Assembly: GCF_035989885.1 (NCBI RefSeq)
Contig: NZ_CP108518.1
Span: 1,488,001 to 1,552,000 of the forward strand
Source: Streptomyces sp. NBC_01232
GTDB taxonomy: Bacteria; Actinomycetota; Actinomycetes; Streptomycetales; Streptomycetaceae
DNA: 64,000 nucleotides
Direction of reading: 5' to 3'
In this document: positions 28,121 through 35,254 of the stretch, piece after piece
Position numbering within the stretch: position 1 is the stretch's first letter
Layout: each line of letters starts with the position of its first letter
The notes under the pieces: generated by a model
What the model was told of the DNA's origin: nothing
Database searches by the model: none
The model's input: only the letters and a program-made list of their open reading frames with translations
Translations under genes and position numbers: made by a program

Positions 28121-28885
28121 ATGTCCGTAGTGATGGTGTCCGGGACGGGCACCGAGATCGGCAAGACGGTGGTCACGTCGGCGATCGCGGCCGCCGCGGT
28201 GGCGGCCGGCCGCTCGGTGGCGGTGCTCAAGCCCGCGCAGACGGGGGTCGGCCCGCAGGAGCCGGGGGACGCGGCGGAGGCGGTCCGGCTGGCCGGTCCC
28301 TCCGTCACGGCGGTGGAACTGGCCCGCTACCCGGAGCCCCTGGCCCCGGACACGGCGGCCCGCCGCTCGGGGCTGGCGACGCTCGCCCCGGCGCAGATCG
28401 CGGAGGCCGCGGACCGGCTGTCGCAGGACCATGACCTGGTCCTGGTGGAGGGAGCGGGCGGACTGCTCGTCCGCTTCGACGAGGCGGGCAACACGCTGGC
28501 CGACGCGGCCCGCCTGCTCGGGGCGCCGACGCTGATCGTCGCCCCGGCGGGCCTGGGCACGCTCAACTCCACGACGCTCACGGCGGAGGCTCTGCGGGCC
28601 CGTGAACTGACCGCGCTGGGCGTGGTGGTGGGCAGCTGGCCGCAGAGCCCGGACCTGGCGGCCCGCTGCAATCTGGCGGACCTCCCGGACTCCTCGGGGC
28701 TGCCGCTGCTGGGCGCGGTCCCGGAGGGCTCGGGGAACCTCGCGCCGGAGCGTTTCCGCGCATCGGCCGCGTCCTGGCTGGCCCCGGCCCTGTCGGGCAC
28801 CTGGTCGGCGGATTCCTTCCTGTCCGCCTGGCGCCCGGCGGCCTTCGTCCCGCCCGCCCCACACCCGGGCCCCGTCGGAGTGTGA
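28121..28885 (+). CDS. bioD: Dethiobiotin synthetase
   Basis: The protein has 254 residues and is an ATP-dependent carboxylase closing the ureido ring of dethiobiotin. P-loop GTGTEIGKTVV is followed by KPAQTGV and EGAGGLLVRF. The C-terminal 40 residues (WLAPALSGTW onward) exceed the E. coli enzyme and look unstructured. It lies one base after the bioA stop and completes bioB-bioA-bioD. No bioC or bioH for pimeloyl synthesis is in this window. Confidence 0.95.
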   Translation: MSVVMVSGTGTEIGKTVVTSAIAAAAVAAGRSVAVLKPAQTGVGPQEPGDAAEAVRLAGPSVTAVELARYPEPLAPDTAARRSGLATLAPAQIAEAADRLSQDHDLVLVEGAGGLLVRFDEAGNTLADAARLLGAPTLIVAPAGLGTLNSTTLTAEALRARELTALGVVVGSWPQSPDLAARCNLADLPDSSGLPLLGAVPEGSGNLAPERFRASAASWLAPALSGTWSADSFLSAWRPAAFVPPAPHPGPVGV

Positions 28886-28914
28886 GGCGCGGGTCCCGCC
28901 GCGGCCCGGCGACG

Positions 28915-29325
28915 GGACCCGCGGCGGGTCACGCATCGTCGGGTGGAGCGGCTCCGGAGCACCGCCGGCGCGGCCCGTGCGGTGACACCGGTCTTCCGGT
29001 GGATGCGGCCCAGGTGGGATTCGACCGTGCGCGGGCTGATCCAGAGCCGGGCCGCGATGGCCGGTGTGGTCGGGCCCGCGCTCACCGGGGCCGCGACCTC
29101 GCGTTCCCGCGCGGTGAGCGAGGCCAGCACCGGATCGGGCGCTTCGGCACCCGCGGACGGCTCCGGCGCCGGGGGACGGACCAGGTCCGACAGCCCGGTC
29201 GGCCGGCGGCCCCTCCCGCCGTGGCGAGGCGGCGTACACCGTCGCACAGTGCCCCGGCCCGCTCCGGGTGTCCCGCGGCCGTGGCCGTCGGCGCCCCGAA
29301 GAGCAGGCCGACCGCATCGCTTGTG
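28915..29325 (-). pseudogene. LuxR-type regulator remnant
   Basis: One minus-strand frame contains a recognisable LuxR/GerE helix-turn-helix: LASLTAREREVAAPVSAGP then AIAARLWISPRTVESHLGRIHRKTGVTARA. Another frame just upstream (about 29220-29310) reads DAVGLLFGAPTATAAGHPER and ALCDGVRRLATAGG, like the end of the helical region that precedes the HTH in LAL-type regulators. The two frames do not join, no start or ribosome binding site is seen, and substitutions such as V-A-A-P-V-S weaken the helix. I read it as a truncated, frameshifted gene. It fills most of the 530-nt gap between bioD and the GNAT gene. Confidence 0.6.
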
Positions 29326-29376
29326 CCGATCGCTTCTGCCGATCGATCCTGCCGATCGATCCTGCCGATCGATCCT
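29325..29376. repeat. 13-bp tandem repeat, four copies
   Basis: Copies of GCCGATCGATCCT at 29338, 29351 and 29364 are exact; the first copy (29325) reads GCCGATCGCTTCT. Each holds the palindrome CGATCG. Perfect identity of the last three suggests recent slippage or selection for a binding site. The array lies between the LuxR remnant and a short hairpin. Confidence 0.85.
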
Positions 29377-29395
29377 GCCGGGCTCCGAGCCCGGC
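29377..29395. terminator. Hairpin beside the tandem repeat
   Basis: GCCGGGCT, CCG, AGCCCGGC: an 8-bp perfect stem with a 3-nt loop, 21 nt downstream of the GNAT gene stop on the minus strand, suitable as its terminator. Confidence 0.55.
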
Positions 29396-29415
29396 AGGAT
29401 TCCGACGGCGCGCGC

Positions 29416-29838
29416 TCAGCCCAGCGGCTTGACCCAGCGCGTCCACTGCTCCTGCGGCCGGTAGCCCGTCGCGTCCCACACCCGGTGCGCCCGCTCGTTG
29501 CGGTCCAGCACCATCGCGTCCGCGCGCCGCCCGCCCAGCGCCGCGAACCGCTCCTCGGCGGCGGCCAGCAGGGCGGCCCCGATCCCCTGCCTCCGGTGCC
29601 CGGGGTGCACGGCGAGCCTGTAGAGGTGACAGCGCCACCCGTCGAACCCGGCGATCACCGTCCCGACGAGTTCCCCCTCGCGCCGGGCGAGCAGCAGCGC
29701 CTGCGGGTCGCGTTCGTGGAGACGCTCGACCCCGGCGAGATCGTCGCTGATACTCGTTCCCTCCGCGGCGGACTTCCAGAAGTCCAGGACAGCGCCGAGG
29801 TCGGCGGCCGACGCGGGGCCGATATGAAGATCAGTCAT
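29416..29838 (-). CDS. GNAT family N-acetyltransferase
   Basis: The protein has 140 residues with one GNAT domain. The acetyl-CoA loop is HPGHRRQGIGAALLAAAEE (Q/R-x-x-G-x-G/A pattern), preceded by HLYRLAV, and the C-terminal strand is VLDRNERAHRVWDATGYRPQ. The substrate is unknown. ATG at 29838. It is divergent from the CNNM pair across 207 nt. Confidence 0.88.
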   Translation of the reverse strand: MTDLHIGPASAADLGAVLDFWKSAAEGTSISDDLAGVERLHERDPQALLLARREGELVGTVIAGFDGWRCHLYRLAVHPGHRRQGIGAALLAAAEERFAALGGRRADAMVLDRNERAHRVWDATGYRPQEQWTRWVKPLG

Positions 29839-29899
29839 GTCCGGATCCCATCATCCGGGCCGCGCTCCGCCGAAAGAATGATCCGCTCTCTTTGCTCGT

Positions 29900-29920
29900 C
29901 CTTTACCATGTGGTGAAAGG
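29900..29920. promoter_or_regulatory. Imperfect dyad and direct repeats upstream of the CNNM genes
   Basis: CCTTT-ACCA-TG-TGGT-GAAAGG forms an imperfect inverted repeat. Within and after it, GTGAAAGGT occurs twice (29913 and 29931, 18 bp apart). The motifs lie in the divergent gap between the GNAT and CNNM genes. Factor unknown. Confidence 0.35.
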
Positions 29921-30045
29921 TCCCTCTTGAGTGAAAGGTGTGAGCGTCCGCCCATGGGCGAGCCTCCCAGTCCACGACATACCCGTTCGCGACATCGCGC
30001 GGTCCCCCTCCTCCTGGCCGATCATGGGACGGAGGTGATCGACCG

Positions 30046-31380
30046 ATGACCGAAGTGCTCCTGCTCCTCGTGGCGCTGCTGCTCTGTCTCGTCTGTGGAG
30101 TCTTCGTCGCGGCTGAGTTCTCGCTGACGACCGTCGAGCGCAGCGAACTCGAACGAGCCGTCGAGCGCGGCGAGCGCGGCGCCGACAGCGCCCTGGCCGC
30201 CGTCCGCACGCTGACGTTCCAGCTCTCCGGAGCCCAGCTCGGCATCACCGTCACCGGCCTGGTCATCGGCATGATCTCCAAGCCGTCGATCTCCGCCCTG
30301 CTGCAGGGCCCCTTCGAGGCCATGGGCCTGTCGGCCGCCACGGCGTCCTCCGCAGCCCTGATCCTCGGCACCGTTCTGTCGACGATCGTCCTGATGGTGG
30401 TCGGCGAGCTCGTGCCCAAGAACTGGGCGATCTCCTCACCGCTGGCGATCGCCAAGCGCGTGGCGACCGCGCAGCGGGTCTTCAGCCGGGCCTTCAAGCC
30501 GCTGATCAGCCACCTCAACACCACCGCGAACCACATGGTGCGCCGCTTCGGCATGGAACCCGCCGAGGAGCTGGCGTCCGCCCGCACCCCGCAGGAGCTG
30601 GTCGCCCTCGCGCGTCACTCCGCGAAGGCGGGCGCGCTGGAGAAGGACACGGCCGAGCTGTTCGTCCGGACCCTGAACCTCGCCGACCTGACCGCGGAGA
30701 ACGTGATGACCCCGCGCGTCCAGGTCACCGCACTCGACGTGCAGACCACCGCCGAGGACGTGGCGAACGCGACGCTGGCCACCGGCCTGTCCCGCTTCCC
30801 GGTCTACCGGGGCAGCCTCGACACCGTCGTCGGCACCGTCCACATCAAGGACGTACTGGCCCTGCCGGCCGCCGAGCGCCGCCGCCGGCCCGTGTCGCAG
30901 CTGCTGCGCGAGCCCCTCCTCGTACCGGAGTCGCTCACCGTCGACCGGCTGCTGGACCGGCTGTCCGGCAAGCAGACGATGGCCGTGGTCATCGACGAGT
31001 ACGGCGGCACGGCCGGAGTGGCCACGCTGGAGGACATCGTCGAGGAGGTCGTCGGCGAGGTCCGCGACGAGCACGACCCGCACGAGACCCCGGACCTCGC
31101 CCCGGCCGGTACGGACGAGTCCGGACGCCTGCTCTACTCCGCCGACGGCTCGGCGCGTACCGACCAGCTCCGGCGGATCGGCCTGCGCGTGCCGGACGGT
31201 CCGTACGAGACCCTGGCCGGCCTGATAGCGACCGAACTGGGCCGGATCCCGGAGGTCGGCGACCGCATGGAACTGGACGGCTGGCGCCTCGACGTGGTGG
31301 ACGCCGTCGGGCGCCGGGCCTCGCGCGTGCTGCTGCACGCCCCGGCCGAGCCCGTTCAGGGAACGGAGGAGGCCCGATGA
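30046..31380 (+). CDS. CNNM/CorC-HlyC family membrane protein, long form
   Basis: The protein has 444 residues. A DUF21 (CNNM) membrane domain with about three or four helices fills residues 1-190 (LLLLVALLLCLVCGVFVAAEFSL; GAQLGITVTGLVIGMIS; VLSTIVLMVVGELVPKNWAIS). Two CBS repeats (about 210-335) include NVMTPRVQVTALD and MAVVIDEYGGTAGVATLEDIVEEVVGEV. A C-terminal CorC_HlyC domain (about 350-435) follows. Family members export or sense Mg2+ or cobalt. It overlaps the next gene by 4 bp (ATGA). Confidence 0.9.
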   Translation: MTEVLLLLVALLLCLVCGVFVAAEFSLTTVERSELERAVERGERGADSALAAVRTLTFQLSGAQLGITVTGLVIGMISKPSISALLQGPFEAMGLSAATASSAALILGTVLSTIVLMVVGELVPKNWAISSPLAIAKRVATAQRVFSRAFKPLISHLNTTANHMVRRFGMEPAEELASARTPQELVALARHSAKAGALEKDTAELFVRTLNLADLTAENVMTPRVQVTALDVQTTAEDVANATLATGLSRFPVYRGSLDTVVGTVHIKDVLALPAAERRRRPVSQLLREPLLVPESLTVDRLLDRLSGKQTMAVVIDEYGGTAGVATLEDIVEEVVGEVRDEHDPHETPDLAPAGTDESGRLLYSADGSARTDQLRRIGLRVPDGPYETLAGLIATELGRIPEVGDRMELDGWRLDVVDAVGRRASRVLLHAPAEPVQGTEEAR

Positions 31381-32402
31381 CGGTCATCCAGCTGTTGATC
31401 GGCCTGGCGACCCTGGTCGTCAACGCCTTCTTCGTCGGTGCGGAGTTCGCGCTGATCTCGGTCCGGCGCAGCCAGATCGAGCCGTATGCCGAGCAGGGCG
31501 ACCGGCGCGGCCGCGCCGTCCTGTGGGGCCTGGAGCACGTGTCGGCGCTGATGGCGGCGGCCCAGCTGGGCATCACGCTGTGCACCCTGGTGCTGGGCGT
31601 GGTGGCCGAGCCGGCCATCGCGCATCTGCTGACGCCGTTGTTCGACCTCGTCGGGGTACCGGCCGGGGTGACCCACGCGATCTCCTTCGTGGTGGCGCTG
31701 GCGCTGGCGACGTACCTGCACATGCTCTTCGGCGAGATGGTGCCGAAGAACGTGGCGCTGGCCGAGCCCGTGCGCACCGCTCTGCTGCTGGGGCCGCCGC
31801 TGGTGACCCTCACACGGGGGCTGCGCCCGGTGATCTTCGCGATCAACGCCTTCGCCAACGCCCTGCTGCGTCTGCTGCGCGTCGAGGTCAAGGACGAGGT
31901 CGCCGCGACCTTCTCGGACGACGAGCTGGCCCGGATGGTCAAGGACTCCAGTGATGCGGGGCTCCTCGACGACCGGGCGAGCGAGCGTCTGCACGACGCC
32001 CTGGAGCTGGGCCGGCGGCCCGTGACCGACGTGGTGCTTTCGGCGGACCGGGTGGTCACGGCCCGGGAGGGCATCACCCCGGCCGGGCTGGAGCGGCTGT
32101 CGGCCGACTCGGGGTACTCCCGGTTCCCGGTGGTCGACGCGCAGCACAAGATCCTGGGCTACCTGCACGTGAAGGACACCCTGGACGCGGACGACGAGGC
32201 CCGGGACCGGCCGTTCCCGGTGTCGGCGCTGCGGCCGATCGCGCAGGTGCGCGCGGAGACCCCGCTGGACGACGTGCTGACCGCCATGCGGCGCAGCCGT
32301 ACGCACCTGGCGGCGGTCCTCGGGGCGGAGGGCGCCATGACCGGCCTGGTGACGATGGAGGACGTGCTGCGGGAGCTGTTCGGCAGGCCCGCGGCCATGT
32401 GA
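31377..32402 (+). CDS. CNNM family membrane protein, short form
   Basis: The protein has 341 residues and is a diverged paralogue of the previous gene. It carries the DUF21 domain (AQLGITLCTLVLGVVAEP; TYLHMLFGEMVPKNVALAEP) and the CBS pair (DVVLSADRVVTARE; HLAAVLGAEGAMTGLVTMEDVLRELFG) but ends there, lacking the CorC_HlyC domain. Such long/short pairs are usual in actinobacteria and suggest a heteromer. Translation is coupled by the ATGA overlap. Confidence 0.9.
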   Translation: MTVIQLLIGLATLVVNAFFVGAEFALISVRRSQIEPYAEQGDRRGRAVLWGLEHVSALMAAAQLGITLCTLVLGVVAEPAIAHLLTPLFDLVGVPAGVTHAISFVVALALATYLHMLFGEMVPKNVALAEPVRTALLLGPPLVTLTRGLRPVIFAINAFANALLRLLRVEVKDEVAATFSDDELARMVKDSSDAGLLDDRASERLHDALELGRRPVTDVVLSADRVVTAREGITPAGLERLSADSGYSRFPVVDAQHKILGYLHVKDTLDADDEARDRPFPVSALRPIAQVRAETPLDDVLTAMRRSRTHLAAVLGAEGAMTGLVTMEDVLRELFGRPAAM

Positions 32403-32460
32403 ACCGTGCGATCCGTGCACTCCGCGCCCCCGCGCCCTCCGGCGGGACGTGACATGCGGT

Positions 32461-32482
32461 CCCCGGCCCTGCGGGGCCGGGG
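32461..32482 (+). terminator. Terminator after the CNNM pair
   Basis: CCCCGGCCC, TGCG, GGGCCGGGG: a 9-bp perfect stem with a tetraloop, 59 nt past the stop and only 25 nt before the GDSL gene, so it abuts that gene's promoter. Confidence 0.65.
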
Positions 32483-32492
32483 TACCGCGCGG

Positions 32493-32498
32493 TAACAT
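32493..32498 (+). promoter_or_regulatory. -10 element of the GDSL gene
   Basis: TAACAT lies 9 nt before the ATG at 32508, with no Shine-Dalgarno between, which points to a leaderless or near-leaderless transcript. The -35 position falls in the terminator stem and is poor. Confidence 0.45.
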
Positions 32499-32507
32499 CA
32501 CTCCGCC

Positions 32508-33287
32508 ATGGAGATGAATGCCTCTTACACCAGTTTCGTCGCGGTCGGCGACTCCTTCACCGAGGGAATGTCCGACCTGCTTCCGGACGGCTCCTACCGC
32601 GGCTGGGCCGACCTGCTGGCCGCCCGCCTCGCGGCACGGGAGCCGGGCTTCCGCTACGCGAACCTCGCGGTCCGCGGGAAGCTGATCGGCCAGATCGCCG
32701 AGGACCAGGTCCCTGTTGCGGCGGCCATGGGCGCCGACGTGGCGACCCTGGTGGGCGGGCTGAACGACGCCCTGCGACCCAAGGTGGACATGGGCCGGGT
32801 CCGCGAGCACCTGGAATCGGCCGTGGAGCTCCTCGCCCCCTCCTGCAAGCGCCTCGTCCTGATGCGCTCCCCCGGGCGCAACGGGCCGGTGATGGAACGC
32901 TTCCGGCCGCGCATGGAGGAGCTCTTCGTCATCATCGAGGAGCTCGCCGCCCGGCACGGCGCCGTGGTGGTGGACCTGTACGGGGCTTCCGTGCTCGCCG
33001 ACCAGCGGATGTGGGACGTCGACCGGCTGCACCTGACCGCCGAGGGCCACCAGCGGGTGGCGGAGGCCGTCTGGCAGGCCCTGGGCCTGCCCGCCGAGCT
33101 GGACTGGCGCACCGAACTGCCGGTCGCCGCTCCTCCCGGCTGGACCGTACGCCGGTCCCAGGACCTGAGCTTCGCCCGGCAGCACCTGCTCCCCTGGATC
33201 GGCCGCCGCCTGACGGGCCGCTCCTCCGGCGACGGCCGTCCGGCCAAGCGCCCCGAGCTGCTGCCGTACGGGGACCCGTCGCTCTAG
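32508..33287 (+). CDS. SGNH/GDSL-type hydrolase
   Basis: The protein has 259 residues. Block I VGDSFTEG (nucleophile S16), a block III-like GLND in LVGGLNDAL, and block V DRLHLTAEGHQRVA with the Asp/His pair give a complete SGNH triad. There is no signal peptide, so it is cytoplasmic. The last 80 residues (WRTELPVAAPPGW onward) are an added basic region. Its esterase or lipase substrate is unknown. Confidence 0.9.
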   Translation: MEMNASYTSFVAVGDSFTEGMSDLLPDGSYRGWADLLAARLAAREPGFRYANLAVRGKLIGQIAEDQVPVAAAMGADVATLVGGLNDALRPKVDMGRVREHLESAVELLAPSCKRLVLMRSPGRNGPVMERFRPRMEELFVIIEELAARHGAVVVDLYGASVLADQRMWDVDRLHLTAEGHQRVAEAVWQALGLPAELDWRTELPVAAPPGWTVRRSQDLSFARQHLLPWIGRRLTGRSSGDGRPAKRPELLPYGDPSL

Positions 33288-33300
33288 GGGTGTCCTGGCA

Positions 33301-33316
33301 CCGTCCTGCCGGACGG
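33301..33316 (+). terminator. Short hairpin after the GDSL gene
   Basis: CCGTCC, TGCC, GGACGG, a 6-bp stem 14 nt past the stop. It is a weak terminator candidate. Confidence 0.35.
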
Positions 33317-33368
33317 GCCGGCCCCTCCTCGTAGCAAGCCACAATTCAATGTGGTGGCCCTACCTGCG

Positions 33369-33397
33369 TAAACACACAGCGGTGGCCCAAGTAGAAT
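33369..33397 (+). promoter_or_regulatory. Leaderless promoter of purB
   Basis: TAAACA (33369-33374), a 17-nt spacer and TAGAAT (33392-33397) make a good HrdB-type promoter. Only 8 nt separate the -10 box from the GTG start at 33406, so transcription should begin at or next to the start codon. Confidence 0.6.
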
Positions 33398-33405
33398 CCC
33401 TCCAC

Positions 33406-34839
33406 GTGACTGCCAAGCCCCGCATCCCCAATGTCCTGGCCGGCCGCTACGCCTCCGCGGAGCTCGCCGTCCTGTGGTCCCCCGAATACAAGGTGACGCT
33501 GGAGCGGCGGCTGTGGCTCGCCGTGCTGCGCGCCCAGAAGGACCTCGGTATCGAGGTCCCCGACGCGGCCCTCGCCGACTACGAGCGCGTCCTCGAGACC
33601 GTCGACCTGGCCTCCATCGCCGAGCGCGAGAAGGTCACCCGGCACGACGTGAAGGCCCGCATCGAGGAGTTCAACGCCCTCGCCGGTCACGAGCACGTCC
33701 ACAAGGGCATGACCTCCCGCGACCTGACCGAGAACGTCGAGCAGCTGCAGATCCGGCTCTCGCTGGAGCTCGCCCGGGACCGCACGGTCGCCGTCCTCGC
33801 CCGCCTCGGCAAGCTGGCCGGCGAGCACGCCGAGCTGGTCATGGCCGGCCGCTCGCACAACGTGGCCGCGCAGGCGACCACCCTGGGCAAGCGCTTCGCC
33901 ACCGCGGCCGACGAGCTGCTCGTGGCCTACGACCGCCTCGAGGACCTGCTGGGCCGCTACCCGCTGCGCGGCATCAAGGGCCCCGTCGGCACCGCCCAGG
34001 ACATGCTCGACCTGCTCGGTGGCGACGCCGCCAAGCTGGCCGACCTGGAGCAGCGCATCGCCGCGCACCTCGGCTTCGCGCAGGCCTTCACCTCCGTCGG
34101 CCAGGTCTACCCGCGCTCGCTCGACTACGACGTGGTCACCGCGCTGGTGCAGCTGGCCGCCGCCCCGTCGTCGATCGCCAAGACGATCCGCCTGATGGCG
34201 GGCCACGAGCTGGTGACGGAGGGCTTCAAGCCCGGCCAGGTCGGCTCCTCCGCCATGCCGCACAAGATGAACACCCGCTCCTGCGAGCGCGTGAACGGCC
34301 TCATGGTCATCCTGCGCGGCTACGCCTCGATGACCGGCGAGCTGGCCGGCGACCAGTGGAACGAGGGTGACGTCTCCTGCTCCGTGGTCCGCCGCGTGGC
34401 TCTGCCGGACGCCTTCTTCGCCTTCGACGGCCTGCTGGAGACCTTCCTGACGGTCCTCGACGAGTTCGGCGCCTTCCCGGCGGTCGTCGCCCGTGAGCTG
34501 GACCGCTACCTGCCGTTCCTCGCGACCACCAAGGTCCTGATGGGCGCGGTGCGGGCCGGCGTGGGCCGCGAGGCCGCCCACGAGGTCATCAAGGAGCACG
34601 CGGTCGCCTCCGCACTCGCCATGCGCGAGCAGGGCGCCGAGCGCAACGAGCTGCTGGACAAGCTGGCCGCCGATGACCGGATGCCGCTGGACCGGGCCCA
34701 GCTCGACGCCCTGATGGCCGACAAGCTGTCCTTCACCGGCGCCGCCGGCGACCAGGTCGCGGTGGTGGTCTCCCGCATCGAGGCGATCGCCAAGCAGCAC
34801 CCGGAGGCCGCCGGGTACGCGCCGGGGTCGATCCTCTGA
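33406..34839 (+). CDS. purB: Adenylosuccinate lyase
   Basis: The protein has 477 residues and acts twice in purine synthesis, on SAICAR and adenylosuccinate. The GTG at 33406 begins [17 protein letters not shown]; no Shine-Dalgarno precedes it and a promoter -10 box lies 8 nt upstream, consistent with leaderless translation. Key blocks are [38 protein letters not shown], the signature loop [18 protein letters not shown] and [20 protein letters not shown]. Its stop overlaps the start of the disrupted mug gene. Confidence 0.95.
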   Translation: MTAKPRIPNVLAGRYASAELAVLWSPEYKVTLERRLWLAVLRAQKDLGIEVPDAALADYERVLETVDLASIAEREKVTRHDVKARIEEFNALAGHEHVHKGMTSRDLTENVEQLQIRLSLELARDRTVAVLARLGKLAGEHAELVMAGRSHNVAAQATTLGKRFATAADELLVAYDRLEDLLGRYPLRGIKGPVGTAQDMLDLLGGDAAKLADLEQRIAAHLGFAQAFTSVGQVYPRSLDYDVVTALVQLAAAPSSIAKTIRLMAGHELVTEGFKPGQVGSSAMPHKMNTRSCERVNGLMVILRGYASMTGELAGDQWNEGDVSCSVVRRVALPDAFFAFDGLLETFLTVLDEFGAFPAVVARELDRYLPFLATTKVLMGAVRAGVGREAAHEVIKEHAVASALAMREQGAERNELLDKLAADDRMPLDRAQLDALMADKLSFTGAAGDQVAVVVSRIEAIAKQHPEAAGYAPGSIL

Positions 34840-34995
34840 CTCCCGACGAGCTGAACGCCGCCCGTGACCGCGTCCTTCCGGACGTGGTCACGGGCGGTCT
34901 GCGTGTGCTCTTCTGCGGGATCAACCCCGGACTCCTCTCCGCCGCGACGGGTCACCATTTCGCCCGCCCCGGCAACCGGTTCTGGCCCGTCCTGC
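34836..34995 (+). pseudogene. mug: mug, 5' fragment (mismatch-specific DNA glycosylase)
   Basis: The frame reads [20 protein letters not shown], then [10 protein letters not shown] and [15 protein letters not shown], the N-terminus of G/T(U) mismatch-specific glycosylase with its catalytic GINPGL motif. It breaks off after codon 53 at the insertion; reading on gives 16 foreign codons and a TGA at 35043-35045. The first codon, overlapping the purB stop, is CTG where such overlaps usually have ATG or GTG. The remaining two thirds of the gene resume at 42042. The product cannot be functional. Confidence 0.9.
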
Positions 34996-35001
34996 TTCTC
35001 T
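34993..35001. other. Left insertion junction
   Basis: TGCTTCTCT. The mug frame is intact through TGC; the element begins about here. The right junction reads TGCACCTCT, so TGC and CTCT are shared and two central bases differ, as in site-specific insertion by tyrosine recombinases with a heterologous core. Confidence 0.55.
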
Positions 35002-35026
35002 GCACTTCACTCGATCGTGTCAGAAG

Positions 35027-35095
35027 CCAGCCTGTGGGGTGGTGATGACCTACACCCACATCGTGCTGCTCATACTCGCTGAAGCAGCAGGCTGG
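35027..35095. other. Possible branched hairpin structure at the element left end
   Basis: CCAGCCTG (35027-35034) pairs perfectly with CAGGCTGG (35088-35095). The enclosed 53 nt can form two further hairpins: GTGGG/CCCAC-type pairing around 35035-35058 and CTGCT/AGCAG around 35066-35087. It lies in the 259-nt noncoding left end of the element, so it may be a recombinase-binding structure or a small RNA. No known RNA family was recognised. Confidence 0.35.
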
Positions 35096-35254
35096 TAGGC
35101 GACAACATCGACAATCGCCAGAGCCGTGGCGCCAAGCACTACACGCAACCACTCCAGCAGCGCCACTCGCACAGCGTCCGAGGTGGATGCGAGGCCGCAA
35201 AGCAGTATCTACGTCAGAGGGTTAACGACTGGTGCCCTATGCCACGATGACCCG

